A DNA stretch of 64,000 nt, from assembly GCF_024741135.1 (NCBI RefSeq), contig NZ_JANSUY010000015.1:78945-142944 (forward strand), written 5' to 3'. The position numbers were made by a program, and so were the translations under genes. Below are positions 27,329 to 37,345 of the stretch, piece by piece; the stretch's first letter is position 1; the number at the start of each line of letters is the position of its first letter. The DNA is from Aquiflexum gelatinilyticum. GTDB taxonomy: Bacteria > Bacteroidota > Bacteroidia > Cytophagales > Cyclobacteriaceae. The notes below the pieces were generated by a model. It was not told where the DNA came from and made no database searches. It saw only the letters and a program-made list of their open reading frames with translations.

Positions 27329-30300
27329 TCAATCAACAACCGTAACTGAGCTAATTATGGATTTAGAAATATTTTCAAAATTATTTTTATAAATGATCTT
27401 GACGGAATAATTCCCGGGCTGAATTGATTGTCCATTGAATTCTCCATTCCATTCGCAAGAGTCCATTCCAGCATCAAAATTTTGCTTGGTACAATGGAAA
27501 ACCATCTGACCCCAATTATTAAAGATATAAACCTCAATTTGATCAACCAAAGAATTGGAATAAACCTTAAATGGCATTGAAACATCCTTTGTGCTCATTC
27601 CAGTAGTATGTCTGACTTGAAAAACACATTCTTCCTTTACTTCAAAGGAAGTTGTAAATAAACAGCCTTCAAAACTCGTCACGGTCAATTTGTAACTTCC
27701 TTTCTCTGAAGGTGAAAATGTAGGTTGGTCATTCACCAAAACTCCGTTCAAAAACCATTCATACTTTAAGAAAGAACCCGGATTGATAGAAACGACATTT
27801 CCCAATGACGGACAGATGATATAATTTTCCTCGACCTGAGGCCTATTTTCATCCATACTTTTCATGAGGAGGATTAAGTCACTTCCCAAAAGACAACCCA
27901 GATGGTTTCTCATCTCCACCTCGTATGTACCTTCTTGAGAAACCACGATTTCATTCTGGTTTAAAAAATTTACCAATGAGATTCTATTCCCATTGAAATC
28001 TGTAAAAAACCAATTTATAATGATTGAAGGAGAAAGATTAGCTTCTAATGTAATGGAAACACTTTCTGTGTCCGGACAGTAAGGCGAGGATACAAGCTTG
28101 CCTTCAAATGCAAGTATTGGCTTACTTATTTCAAATTCCTTTTTGTTGGGTTCAGGACATGCAAAACTTCCCTTTGGTCTTACCTCCAACTCAAAAATAC
28201 CGAAACTCTGTGGACTCAAGAATTCTTCGGTTCCGACCAACTCACCAACTTCATTGTACCAAAAAATATCAACTTCAGCAGTTGGTTTGCCAAACAAGTT
28301 GGCTGAATAAACAAGTTTTCCTTCACAGTTTTGTTCTAAAATCTCGGGCTCAAAATCCACTGAAGCATTCTTTATTACCTGTATTTTTTTTGTGACAGTA
28401 CACAAGGCAATATTGCTGTCAGCACTTTCTCCTGTAATGGAATACTCTCCATTTTCTGATATCAAGAATTTCTCGCCTTTCCCAAAAGTATTTGAAGTTC
28501 CATCTGGATTGATAACTGTGAATTTTAAATCCAAATCTGTAATCGGAATAAGTTCAAAAGTTTCACAGACAACCAGCTGTTCAGGTACTTCAAAGAATGC
28601 CAAATCCTCACTTTCTTTTATGCTGACAAGAGCTCTGCCGATTTCACAGGACAAATCATTGAATACGACTGCCTCATAGTTTCCAGGACTGCTGACAGAA
28701 ATCCGGGTTTCATTTTCGAATTGATCCAAAACCGATATGTTCCCCAATAAATCTATGTACAACCAGGAAATGGTTTCAACTGACTCTTGATCTGTTGAAA
28801 GAGTAATCTCGGAAATTCCCCCCGGGCAAAGTGCTGTAGATTGAAGAGATAACTCCACTTCTAAAATTTCACGATCGATTATGAAGGATTTTGGAGGTGT
28901 TGGGCATGCCTCTGAGTTTTTAGGCTGCACTTCAAGTTTAAATTCTCCAAAAGAAGTTGGGAATAAAAACTCTTCTGTTCCGACTATTTCATTTTTTTCA
29001 TTGAACCAAGTAATATTAAACCTGCTTGGATCAGCGCCAAAAAGATTGGCAACATACTGCTTGTTACCAAAACAATCTCTTGAAATCAATTCAGGTTGAT
29101 ATTCGATAGGATTGGAAACAGTCACAAACAGCGTTGTTTCTTTGGGACACAATCCTCCCTGAGAATCGCTTTCAAATCCCAAAAAAATGTATTCTCCTGA
29201 TTGGTCAATTCTAAAAGCCTCGTCTTTGGTTTTTGTCACCTTAGAATTGTCAGGGTAAGTCAAAGTAAATGACAGGTTTTGATTTGTAGTCGGGGTTAAG
29301 TCAAAATACCCGCAAACATTCAGTCTATCAGGAATAGAATAGCTAACCTGAGGTTTGCTGCCGATTACAATTCTCTCAGTTTTTGGATTAACGCATCCTG
29401 CGGCTTCACTGATTTCTACAAAATAATTCCCTGCAGGGGCTAAAATGGAAAATTCTTCCACATCAATTAAATCTCCCTTTTTCACTACCCCACCTGTTGT
29501 TGTCAAAAGTCTGTACGTCCCCGAGAAATTTGCCTCAAGCATTTTGATGTAGATTTGGCCATCAATTTTTCCTGAAATATCACAGGTTTCTCCGACCACT
29601 TCCTTTACGGTGTATTCAAGGTTGGATGGGGGATTGGTTAGGGGCAAAATAGCACCTTTTGATCTTGAACATCCATTCAAGGCACCTGAAGCTGCATATA
29701 AACCTGGTGACAATCCTGGGATTTTAATTACTTCTCCTTCGGTAAGGTTTCGGAATGTGGCAAAAACAATTCCATCTCTTCTAACCCTCAAGATATCCAA
29801 GTCAGTCAAAGCAACGATTTCCAAAATCCCGTCGTTGGAGCCACAATTTTCTGAACCCTTTTCAAAGGTAATATTGAAATTACTATGCTGGTTTACTGTG
29901 AAATTTACAAAATCTTCAGTTTTACAATATTCGGAAGCGCTGTTATCTACTTCAAAAATTATCTTATACAACCCGGGGCCCTGCAAATCTCTACCTCCAA
30001 CAATCTGCCATTTGTTGCCATTTCCAAGAAATACTTTATCATCAGTACCTTCTTTTTGAAAAAACCAAGATCCGAAAACCGAATTTCCTGCAGACACAAT
30101 TGTAGATTGGGATCCTTCACAGACCTGATCTGTACTGATGGACAATTGGTACTCCTTGGGTTTATAGACGTAGGTAGTAATTGAAAATGGACAAACTTCC
30201 CCCCCTATTTCATTCAGGGTAAAAAATTCAACACTATACTTATCCTCTTTATTGACTTGGATACTGTTACCTGTTCCGACAAGTTGGCCGCTTCCATCAT

Positions 30301-30811
30301 ACCATTTTATTTGGAAAGAACTGAGTTTAGGAGTATTTGGATCCAATAATGTCAGCGTGGCTGTACCATCATTACATAGCAGATATGAATTTTGTATGAT
30401 TAAATCCGCTCCTTTGTTGATGATGATTTTTTTTGTTCCGGAATATACTTCTTCTACCCCTCTTCTTATGGTCAATTGGATTTCAAACTCCCCTTGTTCT
30501 GAAAAGGTATAACTGAAAGATTGAAACCCACCTTCCCTTTCTATTAGAACACTTCCGTCAGTTTTGATAATTTTCCATCGAAATACATCTGAGACCAAAC
30601 CTCCACCAAAAAATTCTCCGATTATACTTCCATAATAAAGACACAATTCTTCTGGTCCTGTTATTCCAAAATCGCTGATCGTACCCGGTAAAATAGCAGA
30701 AACTTCTCCCGGATTTTTATGGTCCAAATCTGATTCTATAGAGGCAATTCCCGATTGCACCGACAAAAAAAGCAATAGAATTGCTATGAGGTGATTTTTT
30801 AAACTTTTCAT
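27329..30811 (-). CDS. T9SS type B cargo protein with a duplicated module
   Basis: This 1160-residue paralogue of the previous gene has a start taken at the ATG that gives MKSLKNHLIAILLLFLSV; a TTG 24 bases upstream is weaker. It has a signal peptide, a PKD-like domain (GPEELCLYYGSII), cysteine-containing beta modules and a C-terminal CHU_C-type domain (about 1066-1160, with YIFNNWGQMV and CEWNG). A ~250-residue block (about 490-737) is repeated at once (about 740-987): both copies carry an ANLFG stretch, an I(T/F)W(F/Y)NE stretch, VGTEEFL and a CP pair. This repeat explains its extra length over the 904-residue protein. A TAGATTTG element lies 39 bp upstream of the start. Confidence 0.88.
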   Translation of the reverse strand: MKSLKNHLIAILLLFLSVQSGIASIESDLDHKNPGEVSAILPGTISDFGITGPEELCLYYGSIIGEFFGGGLVSDVFRWKIIKTDGSVLIEREGGFQSFSYTFSEQGEFEIQLTIRRGVEEVYSGTKKIIINKGADLIIQNSYLLCNDGTATLTLLDPNTPKLSSFQIKWYDGSGQLVGTGNSIQVNKEDKYSVEFFTLNEIGGEVCPFSITTYVYKPKEYQLSISTDQVCEGSQSTIVSAGNSVFGSWFFQKEGTDDKVFLGNGNKWQIVGGRDLQGPGLYKIIFEVDNSASEYCKTEDFVNFTVNQHSNFNITFEKGSENCGSNDGILEIVALTDLDILRVRRDGIVFATFRNLTEGEVIKIPGLSPGLYAASGALNGCSRSKGAILPLTNPPSNLEYTVKEVVGETCDISGKIDGQIYIKMLEANFSGTYRLLTTTGGVVKKGDLIDVEEFSILAPAGNYFVEISEAAGCVNPKTERIVIGSKPQVSYSIPDRLNVCGYFDLTPTTNQNLSFTLTYPDNSKVTKTKDEAFRIDQSGEYIFLGFESDSQGGLCPKETTLFVTVSNPIEYQPELISRDCFGNKQYVANLFGADPSRFNITWFNEKNEIVGTEEFLFPTSFGEFKLEVQPKNSEACPTPPKSFIIDREILEVELSLQSTALCPGGISEITLSTDQESVETISWLYIDLLGNISVLDQFENETRISVSSPGNYEAVVFNDLSCEIGRALVSIKESEDLAFFEVPEQLVVCETFELIPITDLDLKFTVINPDGTSNTFGKGEKFLISENGEYSITGESADSNIALCTVTKKIQVIKNASVDFEPEILEQNCEGKLVYSANLFGKPTAEVDIFWYNEVGELVGTEEFLSPQSFGIFELEVRPKGSFACPEPNKKEFEISKPILAFEGKLVSSPYCPDTESVSITLEANLSPSIIINWFFTDFNGNRISLVNFLNQNEIVVSQEGTYEVEMRNHLGCLLGSDLILLMKSMDENRPQVEENYIICPSLGNVVSINPGSFLKYEWFLNGVLVNDQPTFSPSEKGSYKLTVTSFEGCLFTTSFEVKEECVFQVRHTTGMSTKDVSMPFKVYSNSLVDQIEVYIFNNWGQMVFHCTKQNFDAGMDSCEWNGEFNGQSIQPGNYSVKIIYKNNFENISKSIISSVTVVD

Positions 30812-30849
30812 TTGCGAGATAGGGTAAAGATTCAAAAGAAACCTTGACC

Positions 30850-30857
30850 CAAATCTA
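30850..30857 (-). promoter_or_regulatory. Candidate -7 element of the 1160-residue T9SS gene
   Basis: On the minus strand this reads TAGATTTG, matching TAnnTTTG, 38 bp ahead of the chosen ATG. No -33 TTG is seen at 19-23 bp. Confidence 0.4.
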
Positions 30858-31002
30858 CAGTATTTTAATTGTAGAAAAAAATATTTTTGTATTTAAAATA
30901 CATTTATTTAAATATAAAAAACATTTATTCGTATGATTTATAATTTGAAAGTGTTTTTTAAAATCATGTTTGAATAAAAATATTTGTATGATTTCAAAGT
31001 AA

Positions 31003-31752
31003 TTATCTTACAAATCTCCAATTTCCCTCAGCATCCTCTCCTGCCCATTCGTAATTTGATTCATTGAACGTTTTGAGCAATTCGGGGTCATTAATTCTAT
31101 TTTTTATGATATGATTAACCATCATTCCACGCGCTTTTTTTGCAAACAATCCAATGACCTCATATTTCCCGTTCCGATATTCTTGAAAAATAGGAGTGAT
31201 TACTTTCATTTTCAAGAATTTTTGGTCCACCGCTTTGAAATATTCCTGTGATGCAAGATTCACCAATGCTTCTCCTTTTGCTGTTTCATTGATAGCCTTT
31301 GCAATCCGGGTCCCCCAAAACTCATATAGGTTTTTACCTTTCTTATTCTCAAGCCTGACCCCCATCTCCAAACGATATGGCTGAATCAAATCCAATGGTT
31401 TTAGCAATCCATACAAACCTGAAAGAATTCGCAAATTTTCTTGGGTAAACTGAAAATCCTCTTCCGAAAAATTATCCACATCAATTTGCATATAGACATC
31501 GCCTTTGAATGCCAATAGCGCTTGTTTCGAGTTATGCATTTCAAATTCATTTTGAAAATCAACAAATCGCTGCTTATTCAAAACTGCGAGGTTTTCGCTT
31601 ATCCCCATCAAATTCTGAAGGTCTGAAAGGGATTTTCTTTTCATTAATCTAACCAATTCAAAAGTTTCCTTTTGGAAATCAGGCAATGAAAATAAAGGTA
31701 ATTCTGAGGTACTTAAATCAAGTGTTTTTGCGGGTGAAATAAGGGTAATCAT
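31003..31752 (-). CDS. yaaA: Peroxide stress protein YaaA
   Basis: This 249-residue protein matches the YaaA/DUF328 family, cytoplasmic DNA-binding proteins that lower free iron damage during peroxide stress in E. coli. Family blocks seen are MITLISPAKTLD, AFKGDVYMQID, LRILSGLYGLLKPLDLIQPYRLEMG-type sequence and KKARGMMVNHIIKN. It begins 15 bp after the giant T9SS gene on the same strand, which suggests cotranscription, though no functional link is known. The next gene starts 191 bp beyond its stop. Confidence 0.94.
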   Translation of the reverse strand: MITLISPAKTLDLSTSELPLFSLPDFQKETFELVRLMKRKSLSDLQNLMGISENLAVLNKQRFVDFQNEFEMHNSKQALLAFKGDVYMQIDVDNFSEEDFQFTQENLRILSGLYGLLKPLDLIQPYRLEMGVRLENKKGKNLYEFWGTRIAKAINETAKGEALVNLASQEYFKAVDQKFLKMKVITPIFQEYRNGKYEVIGLFAKKARGMMVNHIIKNRINDPELLKTFNESNYEWAGEDAEGNWRFVR

Positions 31753-31767
31753 GCTTATTTTTAATAT

Positions 31768-34700
31768 TTATTCAATTACTAAAATGGACTTTGTGATTTT
31801 GTTGGTAACGTTTTGGTTGTTGCTTTTAAAATTGACTACAACAGGATAAACGCCAATTGGGACATAGGTTCCGTTCACTGTCCCATCCCAACTGCAAACA
31901 AATGTATCTGCACTTATGTTTTTCTGTTCGCAATAGAAAATCAATTCCCCCCATCTGTTGAAGATGAAAACTTCCAATTCATCTACAAAATCATTGGTAT
32001 AAACCAAAAAGTTCCTATCGGGATTGCTTGGCACCATGGCGTCAGGAAATATTACCCTCAAGGCACAATCTTCTAGAACTTCAAAGCTTACTGTATACTC
32101 GCAACCCAAGTTATCAGAAACGGTAAGCAGATAATTTCCCGGTAAAGTAGGTACAAAAACAGGATCAGGAGAAACTTCATTTCCTTCAAGTTTCCATGAA
32201 TAAAAATCATAAACCCCGGGGTTAAGTTGAACTGTCACATTTTCTATTGCACAGATCGTATAGCTTGGGGCCAATACGGGAGGAACTATTACCGACCTGG
32301 AAATCTGCACTTGTTCCCTAGCCAACTCACAACCTAAATCGCTAATTAAAGCAACTTCAAAAACCCCGACATCAAAAACAGTAACAGTTTGCTGTCCTGT
32401 CAAGTCAGGGAGTGGCGTCCTCACAGAACCCACGACACTAAACCAAAGTGTTTCGGAGACATTGGTAAAATCAGCCTCAACCGTAATGTTGGCAAAGGTG
32501 TCTCCAGCACAAAACTGTTGTGCTACCAAGTTGATTTCCAAATCCTCTAAAAATTCATCTACTTCAAATTCTATGGTTCTCTCCGGACATAAACCTCCAC
32601 TTCTTGGTTGAACCTCTAAAGTATATGTTCCTGGACTTGGCGGGAAAAACACCTGATTTCGACCTACAATATCCCCGGCTACATTTCTCCAATAGAAATT
32701 CGCATTATTGGGATTAAACCCAAAAAGTACAGCTTCATAGGATACTCCCAAATCGCAGTCTACTATAGGGTCGCTCAAAGAGAAATCGATAGGACTGTTA
32801 ATGACCACTTCTATTAAACTCAACTCACTTGGACACAAAACCCCATTGGGGTCAAATCCTCTGACGGTGTACACACCGGTAAATTCAAACAAATATCCTC
32901 CATCTTGATCAGGATTGATCAATTGCCCGTTTGGTCCCCGTACTTCATAATTAAGTACTATCTGAGATTGGGGTTCTAAAATATACAAACCACAGGCAGT
33001 CACATTGGTAGGGACTGAGAATACAACCTGTTCGGCATTGTCAATGATATAAGAAACAGGATCGGGAAAAGCACAATCTACAATATCAATCAGAGTCAAA
33101 TTATACGTTCCATCAGGGAGTGGGACATTGATGGAATCAGTAGCAGTAAATGTGCCCGTAAACTCCTGACCATCTTCTTGTCTGATCAATTGATAGGAGC
33201 CTGACTGAGGGCCAAGATTAAACACTATATCCATTGATCCAAAGTCAACCCCTGTTGCGGTACAGGTTTCAGGATTGGCAGTGATTTCAAAATCAGAAAT
33301 ACCAACCGGAGGATTCAAATTTTGAACCACTACGGGTAGTAAAAATTCACAACCCGAATCACTTGTCGCCACTATTGTATACACTCCCGGTTCCAGTCCA
33401 GTCACAACAGGCAACACATCGCCGGAAACCACATTGGTAAATGTTTGGCCTGTTTCATCAATCCGTACCTCATCGGCATCCGCCAACATGGTTATTTCAA
33501 AACTACCATTGGCTGCGGCACAGTCATCTGCTTGTGTCAAAACCACCACTTCGAAAACCGGAATCGGAAATACAATCAGTTCCAATTGTTTTTCAATAAT
33601 ACAACCTGCCAGGATAGGGTCTTCTGTAACAAAAATTATATCATAGACTCCAGGAGAGGGAAGAGTATTGGGAACCAGATTCAATTCAAAAAACTCTCCT
33701 AATGGAACCCTGTTTACGGTTCCCTGAACCTGATAAAACCATTCTCCGGAAATAGGGGTATTAGGTGCGAATACAACAAGATTTTCATCATAACAAACCT
33801 GGTCAGCTGATTGCGTCAGGTCAAATTCAAAAGCGGGGCCTACAAAAACAGAAGCTTCCGAAGGACATGGGTCAAAAAAGGCCGGATCTACACCCGCACC
33901 CGGTCTATGGGATACCGATACGGTGAAAATACTTTCTTCATTTACAATGATAGTATTGGAGTTTTGGTCACCAAACAATTGTCCCGCTGCATTTCTCCAT
34001 TCAAAATCATAAAGCCCATCAGCCGGATTATATCCATCAATCGCAGTAAGACTTATAGGAGTTCCCAAACACAAAGTAACAGCCTCGGGCAATGTAAGTG
34101 CAGGAGGAGCAATCACCAAAACTTCAAGCCTTCCTTCATAAAAATCAGGATCTCCACAGCGGTCTACCCTCAGATCAACTGTATACAGACCAGGTCTGGT
34201 AAATTGATGCTCATAAATCTGAAACTGCTCACCAGGACCGCCAAAGTTATTGAGTTCAACGGTGCCGTCCTCGTGGGTGATTGTCCAGAAATAACTGTCA
34301 ATATCAGGTTCGCCAGCTCCTTGGAACTGTCCAATCACTCCATTTTGGGGATCAAGACATAATTGCGGAGTTCCTGAAAGTAAAGGATCAGGTATGCTGC
34401 TACCGGACTGCTGCACAAAAGAAGGCAATCCCAGGTTACTCATCCCTGTCAATGGAGGTGAACCCATTTCATTGTAAATACTCACATTGCAATCGGTGCC
34501 TGAATTGATGGATCCAAGCATATTCTGGCCAGGTCGGGCAACATAGATTTGACCATCGGGACCGATTTGCAAGGCTCCAAATGGCCCCGATGTGCTCAAC
34601 ACTCCCCTTACTGAAGAATTCAAAATACATGCCTCTCTTTGAGGTCTTGTGGTGGCATTTTCAAAACAGGTTGCGCAGGCTAAAGGAGTGGTACCGTTTT

Positions 34701-37263
34701 GCTCCGGAGCATGTATCAAAAACTCCTCTACTTTTCCTCCTCCCCCAGTATATGAGACATAAGCACGGCTGCCATCTGGAGAAAATTCCATTCCATATAT
34801 ATCCTCTCCGTTACATCCCAAATCCAACAAAGCATACTCCGTCATCTCTCCGGTTTCAGGATCAAAATCAAAAATTTCCAATCTGCTACAAGCCCCATCC
34901 TGAATAGTAACAGCAACTTTCGTCCCATCAGGGCTGAATTTCATCGTACCTACACCTGTATTAAATCCATGATTGGATCCAACAGATGAAAATACCGGGC
35001 TACCTATCCCAAATATTGAAACAGGATATGCCCTGAATGTATTATTGCCAAGTTCGTGGAACAACACCCATGTGGTATCTCCCGCTGCCAATGCAGCTGA
35101 ATGCTCTGTGCTTGGACTGAAAAGGAAATTGTCCTTACTGACTACATTTCCGACCCCGTTCGGATTTTCGACTTTGATATCTACAACAGAAAATTTAACC
35201 TGATTACTTCCATCTGCTGCAGTTTGGGTAGTAAAGAGATAAAATATTGTTTCATCTTGTGGAACAGGAACAGCCAACACACTTTGGGAAGAAAGGTTAC
35301 TTCCACCGATGCTGTCTCCGTTTTCCATGACATTCCCATTCAGGTCCCAAACTGTTTCCCCATCAGTAAAGAACAAGACCTGACCAGTTTCATCTGATAT
35401 CGTTGTCGTACCTGCAGGGATGTTTTGATTGTGGCTGACCGCTCTCGGTGTGGGTCCATTGGGATTGTTGGGATCAGGATTAAAATCCAATCCGGCACCA
35501 TCTCCAAAATACCAAACGTTATTGCTTTGGTCATTTAAATCCCAGATCCTAACTCTAACACTGCCATAGGCATAGCATTCAGAACCCGGTTCCCTTACTA
35601 AAACCCAATACAATCCCGGCAAATCAACACAATTGTCTTTGATTGGTCTCCATTCCCGGATATTGGACCAAAAATATTCATAAGTTCCACCGCCGCCTCC
35701 ACCGCCGCCTTGGTCGTCACCCGCCTGGACTTCCAGCATTGAGCCAATATCTACGCAGGCCCCCTCACAAACCGTGGTGTCTTGCGCGCTGAATTGAACC
35801 TGCAATTCATTAGGCAACAATGTGATGGTTTTGTTTACTGTTTGTGTGGTTCCGTCAGCAAAAGTTACTGTCAAGGTAACATCAATGCTCTCGTTGGAAG
35901 TAGCTTCCTCAGGAATCAACAAATGCTCTTGGGTAAAATCGATATCAACCGGAGCACCATCTTCATCTGTTAATGGCGGATTAAAAGTCCATTCAAAGCT
36001 TACAGGGCGAAAATTTTCGGGTGTAATCAAACTTGTCAACTGTACCGGATTGTTAGAGCAGGGTTCTTCAGGATTCCATTCAAAATCTACTGTTGCATTG
36101 ATGTTTTGATTTGGAGCAAACTGTGGAAAAATCCTTCCACAAAAATCTGTTCCATTAAATGGATCTTCTTCCAATTCGATTTCAGTAAGGTCAACCACAT
36201 CAGGATTTTCAACACGACCGATCAATTGAGGACCACCAGCTACTTCTTCATATATGTAATAAAGTCTGCCATCAGGTCCTGTTTTTACATCATAGATCTG
36301 AAAAACGTCATTTTCAAAGGGAATTACCTCAGGAGTTGCAGTCAGATCACTCAATGGAACCCGAAGCAACTCATCACCGCGGGAAAAATAAATAAAATCA
36401 CCATCAGGGGAAAAGGCAGCTCCTCCAAAATCAGCGCCACTACTTGATTGGGAAATCGGCTCCAAAACTCCAAAAGAGCCCGTTGCCACATCAAAGTCTA
36501 AAACGACAATATCCGCACTTGGGTCTTCAGGAATCAATATGATTTTTTGGGAAGCTTCATCGAAAACCATAAACTTTGGAGTGAATGGAATCGCAGCATT
36601 TGTATTGAGGATAAATTCACCGGGGTTTGCACCTATTCTTCTTGAAAATATCGTACCACCTTCGATACTAAGCAGATATGAGGGGGATTGAGGTGTTTTC
36701 ACCACCATGATTGGTCCGGAAACTGCACCGACAATTACTTGGTCTTTCTCTATAATTTCTCCCAAAGGAGGTTCATTGCCTACCGCTTGTCCGGGAGCAT
36801 TCATATCAATAAGGGAGTACTGCAAATCCCCTGAAGAATTTTTATAAAAAATGTAATACAGTTTATCTCCAGCAGGATCATAATTCAACACTCCAATGGC
36901 CAAATCTTGCTGTCCATTGATGTTTCCGTCTATACCTGGAGCTACACCTTCAAGTATTTGATTGTTCGCATCATAGACCAAAACACCGTTGCTATAAAAA
37001 ATAATGTTGCCAGAAATTGGATCGATGGCTACTGCGTTGTTATTTTGTCCTATAATCACCCCGCTTGGAAGATTCCTTACTATTGGATCTTCTCCTTTTC
37101 CAAATGAAAGAATGTTGTTTTGGCCTGTCCCGCAGTCACCAAAAATCCATTCGTTATTGTTAAAACCTTGGGCATGAAGGGGTGCAGTATTTAATGCATT
37201 GTTTAAAAATATTAACGCACTAAAAAAAAGGAAAATTTTTATGGAATTACTTAGGCTTTTCAT
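31768..37263 (-). CDS. Giant T9SS type B cargo protein with two beta-propellers
   Basis: This 1831-residue exported protein has a signal peptide ending PLHA with Gln32 next. Residues about 33-390 look like a WD40/Kelch-like propeller (NEWIFGDCG, IIFYSNGVLVYD). PKD/Ig-like domains follow, one with eight glycines in a row (about 518-525). A second related propeller starts at about 579 (NNVWYFGDGAG, VLFFTDGETVWD). From about 960 the chain resembles the whole 904-residue neighbour, with cysteine-paired beta modules. The CHU_C-type C-terminal domain (about 1737-1831) carries VFIFNRWGELIFYC and CSWDG. It is predicted to be a cell-surface protein; the partner is unknown. It is divergent from the porP/sprF-type gene. 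Confidence 0.9.
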   Translation of the reverse strand: MKSLSNSIKIFLFFSALIFLNNALNTAPLHAQGFNNNEWIFGDCGTGQNNILSFGKGEDPIVRNLPSGVIIGQNNNAVAIDPISGNIIFYSNGVLVYDANNQILEGVAPGIDGNINGQQDLAIGVLNYDPAGDKLYYIFYKNSSGDLQYSLIDMNAPGQAVGNEPPLGEIIEKDQVIVGAVSGPIMVVKTPQSPSYLLSIEGGTIFSRRIGANPGEFILNTNAAIPFTPKFMVFDEASQKIILIPEDPSADIVVLDFDVATGSFGVLEPISQSSSGADFGGAAFSPDGDFIYFSRGDELLRVPLSDLTATPEVIPFENDVFQIYDVKTGPDGRLYYIYEEVAGGPQLIGRVENPDVVDLTEIELEEDPFNGTDFCGRIFPQFAPNQNINATVDFEWNPEEPCSNNPVQLTSLITPENFRPVSFEWTFNPPLTDEDGAPVDIDFTQEHLLIPEEATSNESIDVTLTVTFADGTTQTVNKTITLLPNELQVQFSAQDTTVCEGACVDIGSMLEVQAGDDQGGGGGGGGTYEYFWSNIREWRPIKDNCVDLPGLYWVLVREPGSECYAYGSVRVRIWDLNDQSNNVWYFGDGAGLDFNPDPNNPNGPTPRAVSHNQNIPAGTTTISDETGQVLFFTDGETVWDLNGNVMENGDSIGGSNLSSQSVLAVPVPQDETIFYLFTTQTAADGSNQVKFSVVDIKVENPNGVGNVVSKDNFLFSPSTEHSAALAAGDTTWVLFHELGNNTFRAYPVSIFGIGSPVFSSVGSNHGFNTGVGTMKFSPDGTKVAVTIQDGACSRLEIFDFDPETGEMTEYALLDLGCNGEDIYGMEFSPDGSRAYVSYTGGGGKVEEFLIHAPEQNGTTPLACATCFENATTRPQREACILNSSVRGVLSTSGPFGALQIGPDGQIYVARPGQNMLGSINSGTDCNVSIYNEMGSPPLTGMSNLGLPSFVQQSGSSIPDPLLSGTPQLCLDPQNGVIGQFQGAGEPDIDSYFWTITHEDGTVELNNFGGPGEQFQIYEHQFTRPGLYTVDLRVDRCGDPDFYEGRLEVLVIAPPALTLPEAVTLCLGTPISLTAIDGYNPADGLYDFEWRNAAGQLFGDQNSNTIIVNEESIFTVSVSHRPGAGVDPAFFDPCPSEASVFVGPAFEFDLTQSADQVCYDENLVVFAPNTPISGEWFYQVQGTVNRVPLGEFFELNLVPNTLPSPGVYDIIFVTEDPILAGCIIEKQLELIVFPIPVFEVVVLTQADDCAAANGSFEITMLADADEVRIDETGQTFTNVVSGDVLPVVTGLEPGVYTIVATSDSGCEFLLPVVVQNLNPPVGISDFEITANPETCTATGVDFGSMDIVFNLGPQSGSYQLIRQEDGQEFTGTFTATDSINVPLPDGTYNLTLIDIVDCAFPDPVSYIIDNAEQVVFSVPTNVTACGLYILEPQSQIVLNYEVRGPNGQLINPDQDGGYLFEFTGVYTVRGFDPNGVLCPSELSLIEVVINSPIDFSLSDPIVDCDLGVSYEAVLFGFNPNNANFYWRNVAGDIVGRNQVFFPPSPGTYTLEVQPRSGGLCPERTIEFEVDEFLEDLEINLVAQQFCAGDTFANITVEADFTNVSETLWFSVVGSVRTPLPDLTGQQTVTVFDVGVFEVALISDLGCELAREQVQISRSVIVPPVLAPSYTICAIENVTVQLNPGVYDFYSWKLEGNEVSPDPVFVPTLPGNYLLTVSDNLGCEYTVSFEVLEDCALRVIFPDAMVPSNPDRNFLVYTNDFVDELEVFIFNRWGELIFYCEQKNISADTFVCSWDGTVNGTYVPIGVYPVVVNFKSNNQNVTNKITKSILVIE

Positions 37264-37345
37264 AATTTACACGTTGCGTTTAAAACAACAAAACGTTTTC
37301 GACGTTGCAAAGGTGAATCTAATTGCTAACATAACGAATTACTAC
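37264..37345. promoter_or_regulatory. 82-bp divergent promoter region of the giant T9SS gene and the PorP/SprF gene
   Basis: ACGTTGC occurs twice (37271-37277 and 37302-37308), with a 10-bp palindrome AAAACGTTTT (37290-37299) between. CACCTTTGC on the minus strand is one base from a -7 box. The short shared region suggests joint control of the secretion partner and its cargo. Confidence 0.4.

Noticed and set aside
33811..34362. 183-residue frame opposite the giant T9SS gene
   Set aside because: Basic, low-information sequence with no family match, fully inside a well-supported gene.
37199..37345. Longer N-terminus for the PorP/SprF protein
   Set aside because: It would overlap the start of the divergent giant gene and put 49 residues in front of a good signal peptide.
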